NCBI GenBank assembly: GCA_003249795.1
Contig: QKHZ01000102.1
Coordinates: 1-48,251 of the forward strand
DNA: 48,251 nt
Source: a bacterium
Lineage (GTDB): Bacteria > Planctomycetota > SZUA-567
Direction of reading: 5' to 3'
The notes beneath the pieces were generated by a model, which made no database searches, had not been told where the DNA came from, and saw only the letters and a program-made list of their open reading frames with translations. The stretch's first letter is position 1. Every line of letters starts with the position of its first letter. Of the stretch, positions 32,041 to 39,362 are shown piece after piece. A program made the translations under genes and the position numbers.

Positions 32041-32889
32041 TCAGAAACTGTTTTTCTGTTGGCGGAATTCTTTGGGCGAGATTCCGGCGCAGCGTTTAAA
32101 CCAGCGGCAGAAGTTTGTGAGTTGTCTGAAATCTGCGCCAGCGGCGATCTGTTTTAGCGGCCGGTCGCTTGTGAGCAGGGTCTGGACAATCTGCCGAAAC
32201 AGAAAATCCTCATGCACCTGTTTCGGGCTTCGTCCCAGATGCTGCATAAACAGCCGGTCAATCTGCACTCGTCCGAGTCCGGTAGTTTCTGTGATTTGCT
32301 CATAAGGAATCTGCGTGAAGTAAACCGGCCTCTCCAGAATCCGCAGCGCCTGCACGACGCGTTTGTCATGCGAGACCGGCTGCGTCGGGGTGAAACCATC
32401 GCGCATGAGTGTCTGGCAAAAAGCGGAAAACCAAGCCCATTTCTTTTCCTGAAACGAGAGCTGACGCGCGAGGGTATCGTCTTCTGCAGGACCGGCAAGA
32501 CGGGAGAGCTCGTCGCTTGCCCGCGTCAGTTCTGTCCACTGCAAAACCGGTCGAACCAGAACATGGTCAAGCAGAAACAGGGGGATGTGTCCGCTCCAGC
32601 CGATCCAGAAATGCGCCGACCAGATGATGGCCTCTCCCTGAAAAAAATGGCTGCGGCGAAAGTCTGCCGGAATCAGCAGCCAGTGGCCAGGGGTCGCATT
32701 TGTTGCGACTCCGTTCTGGTCAGTGACGGTGACAGAGCCCGAGTCGATGCGCCAGATTACATAAAGCGGGATCTTGTCGGCGCTGATTCTGCTACCGGCG
32801 CTGCCGTGATAAAACATGGACAGATTGCATTCCAATGACGACCAGCGGGAAGATTTCAGATGTGTCAAATCAGGGTTGGTAGTCTTCAT
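32041..32889 (-). CDS. AraC-family transcription regulator
   Basis: Regulator of 282 residues: an N-terminal cupin-like sensor (about 20-120, with PGHWLLIPADFRRSHFF) and a C-terminal pair of helix-turn-helices (about 180-280; TGLGRVQIDRLFMQHLGRSPKQ and ADFRQLTNFCRWFKRCAGISPKEFR). The start has GAGGGG six bases upstream. Family members usually activate sugar-use genes in response to the sugar. It is divergent from the FAD oxidoreductase (175-base shared region) and upstream of the 807-aa protein gene on its own strand, so either or both may be its targets. Confidence 0.92.
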   Translation of the reverse strand: MKTTNPDLTHLKSSRWSSLECNLSMFYHGSAGSRISADKIPLYVIWRIDSGSVTVTDQNGVATNATPGHWLLIPADFRRSHFFQGEAIIWSAHFWIGWSGHIPLFLLDHVLVRPVLQWTELTRASDELSRLAGPAEDDTLARQLSFQEKKWAWFSAFCQTLMRDGFTPTQPVSHDKRVVQALRILERPVYFTQIPYEQITETTGLGRVQIDRLFMQHLGRSPKQVHEDFLFRQIVQTLLTSDRPLKQIAAGADFRQLTNFCRWFKRCAGISPKEFRQQKNSF

Positions 32890-33064
32890 GAAATCCCCTC
32901 ATATGCCGTGTGAACAGTTCTTATTTGTGGCCAAATGACAAATATTGATCACTTTATGATAAAGATCGGATCATGATAGTATTTGCTAAATACCCAGTAT
33001 ATTGCATATTAAAACTACAGGCAAGAGTTATAATCGTAGATACCAATGAAAGAGGATGATCGTT

Positions 33065-36043
33065 ATGAAAACTGAAATCCCTGTTGCGTTTGAAACCGAT
33101 GTTCTGATTGTCGGCGGCTCGTGTGCGGCAGTAAGTGCGGCGCTGGAAGCCAGAAAATCCGGGACGCGGGTCATGTGCATCAGTGCGTATTCGTATCTCG
33201 GTGAAGATATTGCCGCGACAATGCGGTATCACGCATGTGAATCTTTAACGCAAACAGCAGCTGCGGGTTTTGAACAGAGCGTTTGGAATACGGTGGCGAC
33301 ACTGTATACAGGAAATCGTTTATCGCCTCGCAATCTGAAATACACATTGGAAAAGGCGCTGCTGGATGCAAACGTGCAATTTCTGTTTATGTGCCGTCCG
33401 TATGCACTATTGCGCGATGGCAACGGAAAGACCGCGGGGCTGGTCATGGCAAACCGCTCAGGTCTTCAGGCGATTTCTGCGAAGGTTATTATTGATGCGA
33501 CCGAACGTGCACTCGTCGGTCGGATGAGTGGTGCGGAGTTTCTGCCATTCAAACCAAGTGAGGTTGCAGTCTCGCAAGTTGTGATCGGTGCCGCGCCGGA
33601 GGAAGACGATTTGTCAGGATTGAACCAGGTGGAAGTGAAAGAATTGCCTGCTGTTCAGAATGGCCGTGAAGGATATCCGGCGTGGGAAGTAATGGCAAAG
33701 GCGCAGATTAAAGACGCGCATCCGGATACGCTTGCGCGTGCCGAGGCAGAGATGCGTACGAAGACGTGGCATCCGGCGCAGGTGCTTTTGATAGACAAGT
33801 GCCTGATGCTTTTACCTGACCGGTTGAAAGCAGGGGCAACGGTCGACGCATGGACATCAGCCGAAAAAATCAATCTTGAGGCATTTAAAGTTTCCGGACA
33901 ATCGCTATATATCATGGGCGCTTCGGCGTCTGTTTCTGACAGTGTAGCGGTAGAATTGATGAAACCGGTGAATGCAATTGGTATTGGCAAACGCATCGGA
34001 CAGGCCGCAGCAAATGATGCGAAGTCGCCAGCCCGTATTGAGCCGCTGACAGCTTTCAATGCATCGAATGTGTCGTCAAAGTCGTCAGCGCAAAAAACAG
34101 TTTCGCTTGAAAAAGGATTGTCGATCTGCCGCAAAGACCAGTCATACCGTTATCAGGAGAAGAAAATGATCACGGTAGATCTGGACGGGTTGCTGCCGAT
34201 GGAAGAAATGGATCTTGATGTTGTTGTTGTCGGTGGCGGTACAGGCGGCGCTCCTGCGGCGGTGTCGGCAGCACGTGCCGGAGGCAAAACAGTTCTATTG
34301 GAAAACCTGTTCCAACTCGGCGGCATCATGACTGAAGGCAGGATTGCATCATATTATTATGGAAACAAAGATGGCGATCGCTGGGTTGGATTTTCCAACG
34401 AAGTCGATGAAGGCGTCTATGCAATGGGGCCGAATCCAGAATATACGATTGAATCGTCAAAGTGGAATACCGAATGGAAAAAAGAGTGGTATCTGAAAGA
34501 GGCGCACATGGCCGGAGTCGGCATCTGGTTCGGTTCGCTGTGTGTGGCGACGGTGATGGACGGAAGCCGCGTTGCAGGTGTCGTCGCATCGACTCCGAAC
34601 GGGTTGGTGCTGCTGCGTGCCGGATGTGTGGTTGACTCGACCGGTTGTGCGGATGTCGTCGCGTCTGCTGGCGGGCCGACAGTGATTCACGCGAAAGACC
34701 ATATGGCGGTGCAGGGAACAGGTCTTTCACCAGTTAACCCAGAGCGGCATTATTACAATACTGATTATTTGTTTGTGGATGACACCGATCCGCTGGATGT
34801 GACTTATTCATTTGTACTCGCGCATGCGAAGTTTGAAAACGAGTTTGATATCTCGCAGATTGTCAACTCGCGCGAACGCCGCCAGATCATCGGGGAGTTC
34901 ACGCTCGACCCGCTTGATTTTCTGGCAAACCGGACGTATCCGGATACGGTCGTGACAATGTGCAGCAACTTCGATTCACATGGCTTTACGATCCATCCCG
35001 TGTTTATCGCGCGTGCGCCAGATCATGACAAGTTGGTTGCAGATGTGCCGTACCGCTGTCTGATTGCTCAGGAGCTGGACGGGGTGCTTGCGACAGGTCT
35101 TGGTATCAGCGCGCATCGTGACGCGCTACCGCTGATCCGGATGCAGCCGGATGTGCAGAATCAGGGATACGCAGCCGGTCTTGCTGCGGTGATGAGTGCA
35201 AAACTTGGAGGACATGTCCGTGAGATCGATATGGCTGTGCTGCAAAAAGCGCTGCAGGAGAAAGGGATTCTGAAAGCCGAAACTGTCGGCGGGCATGACA
35301 ACTTTCCGCTGCCGAAAGAGACGGTTGAGAAATCGGTACAGTCGGAGCTGACGGCGATCCTTGATGTTGCGGTTGTGATGGGAAATGCCAACGAGTCGGT
35401 GCCGCTGATGAAGGCTGCACTGAACAGTGCTACTGGAGCGCGCCGCGTGAAGCTTGCGGTGTGTCTGGGATTGTTGGCAGAGAACGCAGGCGTTGATATT
35501 CTGATCGAGACGGTTCAGACCACGCCGTGGGACAAAGGCTGGCACTATACCGGAATGGGGCAGTATGGGTTTACGCTGAGCCCGCTGGATGCGGCGATCG
35601 TCGCGCTCAGTCGAACAAAAAGCAAAAAAGCATCAGCCGTACTGCTGACGAAATTGAAAACGCTCAGCACCATGCACGAGTTTTCCCATATCCGCGCGAT
35701 GGCGATGGCATTTGAAGAGATGCCGGATAAAAAGGCGGCCGCTGTGTTTGCAAATCTGCTCCGGCAGGACGGGATGGCAGGACATGCGCGCGCGTTTATG
35801 AAACAGGCGACTGAGAATATTATTCCGAGCGAGACGGACACGACCATTCGCAATCATGAATTGAAAGAGATTTTTCTGGCGCGCGGGATGGTCGCGTGCG
35901 GCGACGATGCAGGCCTTGGCGAGTCAACGCTGCAGGCGTATGCAAACGATACCCGCAGCCTCTACGCACGCCATGCGCGGGCCGTGCTGACAAAAGCCGG
36001 TGCCGCAAAGAACACAAAGCCGGAGCTTGTCGCCGCGGTTTAG
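33065..36043 (+). CDS. tandem FAD-dependent oxidoreductase with helical-repeat tail
   Basis: Protein of 992 residues. The start at 33065 follows AGAGG at 9 bases; the ATG at 33056 overlaps that site. It contains two FAD-binding Rossmann openings: DVLIVGGSCAAVSAALEARKSG (11-32) and, near 383-405, DVVVVGGGTGGAPAAVSAARAG followed by LFQLGGIMTEG. The second half is the standard FAD_oxidored (pfam12831) form; the first lacks the LGGM-type motif and looks degenerate. From about 750 to the end are Ala/Leu helices in HEAT-like pairs. No signal peptide. Proteins of this type are numerous in Lentisphaerota and are thought to oxidise sugar derivatives; the substrate is unknown. Divergent from the AraC gene. 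Confidence 0.85.
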   Translation: MKTEIPVAFETDVLIVGGSCAAVSAALEARKSGTRVMCISAYSYLGEDIAATMRYHACESLTQTAAAGFEQSVWNTVATLYTGNRLSPRNLKYTLEKALLDANVQFLFMCRPYALLRDGNGKTAGLVMANRSGLQAISAKVIIDATERALVGRMSGAEFLPFKPSEVAVSQVVIGAAPEEDDLSGLNQVEVKELPAVQNGREGYPAWEVMAKAQIKDAHPDTLARAEAEMRTKTWHPAQVLLIDKCLMLLPDRLKAGATVDAWTSAEKINLEAFKVSGQSLYIMGASASVSDSVAVELMKPVNAIGIGKRIGQAAANDAKSPARIEPLTAFNASNVSSKSSAQKTVSLEKGLSICRKDQSYRYQEKKMITVDLDGLLPMEEMDLDVVVVGGGTGGAPAAVSAARAGGKTVLLENLFQLGGIMTEGRIASYYYGNKDGDRWVGFSNEVDEGVYAMGPNPEYTIESSKWNTEWKKEWYLKEAHMAGVGIWFGSLCVATVMDGSRVAGVVASTPNGLVLLRAGCVVDSTGCADVVASAGGPTVIHAKDHMAVQGTGLSPVNPERHYYNTDYLFVDDTDPLDVTYSFVLAHAKFENEFDISQIVNSRERRQIIGEFTLDPLDFLANRTYPDTVVTMCSNFDSHGFTIHPVFIARAPDHDKLVADVPYRCLIAQELDGVLATGLGISAHRDALPLIRMQPDVQNQGYAAGLAAVMSAKLGGHVREIDMAVLQKALQEKGILKAETVGGHDNFPLPKETVEKSVQSELTAILDVAVVMGNANESVPLMKAALNSATGARRVKLAVCLGLLAENAGVDILIETVQTTPWDKGWHYTGMGQYGFTLSPLDAAIVALSRTKSKKASAVLLTKLKTLSTMHEFSHIRAMAMAFEEMPDKKAAAVFANLLRQDGMAGHARAFMKQATENIIPSETDTTIRNHELKEIFLARGMVACGDDAGLGESTLQAYANDTRSLYARHARAVLTKAGAAKNTKPELVAAV

Positions 36044-36072
36044 TTCATCCAAAATACAAGTTAAACCCAAAA

Positions 36073-36106
36073 GCGCTGTTGTCAATAAACTGGCAGCAGC
36101 GTTTTT
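36073..36106 (+). terminator. terminator of the FAD oxidoreductase
   Basis: Stem GCGCTGTTG (36073-36081) / CAGCAGCGT (36094-36102, two G-U pairs) with a 12-base loop and a T5 tail. Confidence 0.65.
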
Positions 36107-36215
36107 CTTGGAAATCACACAGGATAAATGAACCGCTGGAAGATTATTTCGTTTATAAAAAAAGAAGCATAAATAAGCGGACAAAGGCTTATGAATTCAT
36201 ATTAAAGGCATGATG

Positions 36216-37006
36216 ATGAAATTATTCCAAAAGTTTGCACTCATCATTTGTATATTGTCATTTATATTCATTGCATCGTCATGTGCAGGTACGCAATCGA
36301 TTTCAAAACCTGAATTGAAACTATCTGAATTGGTTGAGCCGACGGTAAAAGCACTAAAACTCTGGTTAGAACAGCAAAAAGAATCTAACGAGAGGGAAAC
36401 AGTTTTTTTGTACCGGTGTGACACATTAACTAATGAGCCTGTCATGAACGGGCAAGATTCATGTCGCATAGGCCATTGGGGATTTTTTTTATCAATCATG
36501 ATTTGATAGCTCGTTATGTTTGTATGCATTTGCATATCATTTCTCCTGAAAAAAGCTATATTACCGGTGTTCGTGTTGATGTGGAGTTGACAGTTTCTTC
36601 TGATGGTTCTGTAAAGGTTGCTGATTGGGATATTATCCAAATGATCGGAATAAATAAACGTCCATTATCAGTGGACCTGATTGAGTCAGCTACAACTGCG
36701 ATGAAAAATCTGTTTGAACAGGAAAAAAGCAAGCTCGAAGTTGATGTTCCATTTCTTTATGAAAATGACAGTCTTGCTGCCGAACCGATCATTCGAAATG
36801 AATATAATGTTGATGTTGGATATTGGTCTTTTGTCAGAAACTATAATTTGTTGACAGCAACGCTTACTCATGACAATGTGGAACCCGCCAATGCTGAAAC
36901 AGGCAACAGTGTGAATCCGATAACGGTGAAGTTTTCAATTGATTCTCACGATGTATTGAAAATTAAAAGTGTGAAAACAAACAACATATTTATAAAGTTG
37001 AAATGA
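36216..37006 (+). pseudogene. two-repeat lipoprotein interrupted by a frameshift at a T8 run
   Basis: The first frame (from 36216, AAAGG seven bases upstream) encodes a lipoprotein signal ending in IASSC and the start of a domain; it breaks at T8 (36483-36490) and stops at the TGA at 36504-36506. The frame continuing from the same point runs to 37006. The parts belong together because each holds one copy of the same unit: VFLYRCDTLTNEP...GHWGF before the break aligns with PFLYENDSLAAEP...GYWSF in the second part, and the rest of the first unit (VRVDVELTVSSDGSVKVADWD) is only in the second frame. One extra T would restore a single protein of about 264 residues. The break site reads T TTT TTA, a canonical minus-1 slippery heptamer, so translational frameshifting is a further possibility besides mutation or a base-calling error. 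Function unknown. Confidence 0.7.
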
Positions 37007-37026
37007 TATTGGTTTTCTTATGTCGT

Positions 37027-38121
37027 TTATAATCCTGCAATTTCCGGCGGTTCAGGTAGCGGAGTTTCGTCTTTGTCAAGAAGCCGCGGGGAAATCGGTG
37101 TCAGTCCCGGTTTAATACTCTCGCCTGCGCGTTGTCGGCGCAGCAAGTCGAGCGCAGCTTCCGCCATCTTCTGATAATCAACCTCGATCCGTACAAACGG
37201 CGGCGCAAACGGCAACCCCTGATTCGTCAGCGCAATGATCCGGTCCGACAAAATTCCTTTCAGCGCAGATGCCGCATCAACCGCCAGATAGTCATCCGAG
37301 ATGTAAACCCCGTCACACTCGCGTGCAATCACGGAAAAACAGCCGGGATCGGTTTCGAATGAATAGACCTTGCATCTGATCGGATCCGCAAGGCGTGAGA
37401 GTTTGACAACTGCGTTTCTTGCCGGTTTGACCCCCGGGTGCACTGCCCCACGGTTAAGAATTCCGATCTTCTTGCATCCGCGACTGACAAGAAGCCGCAC
37501 CGCCAGACTCACCGCTTTCTCGTGATCAATATCGATGCAGAACATATCCGGGTTTTGGTGACCCAGAAAAACATAAGGACAGCCGCGCTTACGGATCTCA
37601 TGTTGAACGGCTCCGCTTGCCGGAACCACCAGAAACATCCCAGTCAACTCCGGATCAAGAAATGTCTGCCGCACGAGTTGCAACGGATTTTCCGCCAGCG
37701 TCAGGTTCACCTTGTCTGAAACTGCAACCCGAAGCCGTTTTAAAAATATGCCCTCACGTGTCAGGCAGTCGTTCAGGTTTTCAATCAGAAAATGATAAAA
37801 CGGGTGGCGCACAAGAGTGGCGTCGCTCATGTCATAAAAGAGCGGATACGTGTCTGCGCTGGCAAGTGTGGCGGGGTGCTGCAGCAGCGCCCGCGCGTTT
37901 TCGGTGACAAAGGTTCCGCGGCCGACTTCCCGCAAGAGCAGCCCGTCTTTGGCAAGCTGCCGGAACGCAAGTTCGGCCACTTTTTTACTGGCATCGTAAT
38001 GGGCGGCGATTTCGCGCATGGGAGCAAGCCTTGATCCGGGCAATAACCTCCCTGCGCGGATCTTCTCACGGATCGCGTCGGCAATCAGGATATTTTTTGG
38101 TTTCCCTGCAGTATAATCCAT
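37027..38121 (-). CDS. GntR-type regulator with LacI-like sensor domain
   Basis: Transcription regulator of 364 residues. A winged helix (about 8-75; SRLAPMREIAAHYDASKKVAELAFRQL and the wing GRGTFV) is fused to a periplasmic-binding-protein-like domain (about 90-340; GMFLVVPASG, PYVFLGHQ, IDIDHEKAVSLAVRLLVSRGCKKIGIL, and later DGVYISDDYLAV). This fusion, as in AraR, senses sugars and is common in Lentisphaerota. No strong ribosome site precedes the ATG; the region before it is AT-rich and holds a direct repeat ATATTTGA-TAG-ATATTTGA. The target genes are not evident; the lipoprotein gene 200 bases away is divergent. Confidence 0.88.
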   Translation of the reverse strand: MDYTAGKPKNILIADAIREKIRAGRLLPGSRLAPMREIAAHYDASKKVAELAFRQLAKDGLLLREVGRGTFVTENARALLQHPATLASADTYPLFYDMSDATLVRHPFYHFLIENLNDCLTREGIFLKRLRVAVSDKVNLTLAENPLQLVRQTFLDPELTGMFLVVPASGAVQHEIRKRGCPYVFLGHQNPDMFCIDIDHEKAVSLAVRLLVSRGCKKIGILNRGAVHPGVKPARNAVVKLSRLADPIRCKVYSFETDPGCFSVIARECDGVYISDDYLAVDAASALKGILSDRIIALTNQGLPFAPPFVRIEVDYQKMAEAALDLLRRQRAGESIKPGLTPISPRLLDKDETPLPEPPEIAGL

Positions 38122-38324
38122 TCAAATATCTATCAAATATAAGTTTATAATAATAGATCAGTTTAGTGACAAATGGAGACAAAGGCAACTGTTTTTTGGG
38201 AAAACCTGTCGGTTTGATGTCTACAGACAAAAAAACTTGTTCTTGCCTTACAGGCAGTGTAAACTTGTCGACTTCTATGCACTATGAGTATGGCAAAACC
38301 TGATTTCAGTGGAGTTGATCTTCT

Positions 38325-39278
38325 ATGAAAGTATTCAAGTGGACACTTTTGTTTGTAATGACCGCGCTTCTGACAGCCGGATGTGAGGATGTCAGTCGGC
38401 AGGGGGAGACGGCAGGGGAAACGGTGAACAAGGTGCTTGCACGGCGTGCGACGCTCAGCAGTATGCAGGCAACGGGGACGATGCGGATTACCGATCCGGT
38501 CAATCAGTTTTTTCTCGGGGTGAATATCGATGTCGTCGCGCAGAAACCGGCGCAGCTGCGGATTGTTGCCGACAAACTCGGCGGACGGATTCAGGCGTTT
38601 GACATCGTTGTTGTTGACGACGATATCCTGTTTTATATTCCTCGCAAAAAAGTGTTGTTTCAAGGAAAGCTTTCTGAGCTGACGCAAAGCAAACGCAATA
38701 TTTCAATCGAACCGTCCGAGATCCTGAGCCACTTGCTGCAGGATACGGAGATTCTGGCAGGACGCGCGTGGAAGAAGGTCGAGTCCCCGAGCGGTGTGGC
38801 CAGTATTGTCGGTGAGAGCCTGCGGTTTTTGCGGATGCAGAAAACGATCTGGTTTGAAGAGATCCACAATGAAGGCGAAGGCTTTTTCCGGATGCTGGTT
38901 GATACCAAGACCAACGACCTGCTGACGCTGCAGAAGATCGATTCAAAAGGCGAACTCATGTATGAAGAGTCGTATAGCCTGTACGAATCAGTCAGGCAGG
39001 GAAAAGTGTTTCCGTACAAGATGCTGCTGAGCTGGCCGTCTGAGCAGAAGACCATCGCCGTCCGGATCAAGAAGCTGAAGGTCAACCGCCGGATTGATCC
39101 TTCGAAGTTCGCGTTGGAAGTGGATGAAAATGTCCGCACCAAATCGATTCTTGATGCCAAGATTGAAGGCGACAAAGAAAGTGCAGACAAGGTGGAAGCC
39201 GAACAGATCGGTAAGGCAGGTGACGAAAAGCCTGCGCAGGACGTAAGCACAAAGCCGTTATCTGCCGCACACGAATAA
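38325..39278 (+). CDS. LolA-fold (DUF4292-like) lipoprotein
   Basis: Lipoprotein of 317 residues with a signal peptide ending in LLTAGC (Cys20), so anchored in the envelope. Residues about 40-270 alternate beta strands in the pattern of the half-barrel shared by LolA, LolB and DUF4292 (LSSMQATGTMRIT, AQLRIVADKLGGRIQAFDIVVVDDDILFYIPR and on), a fold that holds acyl chains. The last 40 residues are a charged tail. GGAG precedes the start at about 9 bases. It lies 85 bases upstream of an RND exporter and 3 kb upstream of another LolA-like protein, which suggests a shared lipid-shuttling task; this is inferred from fold and order. Confidence 0.8.
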   Translation: MKVFKWTLLFVMTALLTAGCEDVSRQGETAGETVNKVLARRATLSSMQATGTMRITDPVNQFFLGVNIDVVAQKPAQLRIVADKLGGRIQAFDIVVVDDDILFYIPRKKVLFQGKLSELTQSKRNISIEPSEILSHLLQDTEILAGRAWKKVESPSGVASIVGESLRFLRMQKTIWFEEIHNEGEGFFRMLVDTKTNDLLTLQKIDSKGELMYEESYSLYESVRQGKVFPYKMLLSWPSEQKTIAVRIKKLKVNRRIDPSKFALEVDENVRTKSILDAKIEGDKESADKVEAEQIGKAGDEKPAQDVSTKPLSAAHE

Positions 39279-39362
39279 CAATAACCGTTTGATGACAAAT
39301 GAATCCGCTCTCCTTCTTTGAGGGCGCGACTTGGAATTGCACAACAACGAAAAGGATCTGCC

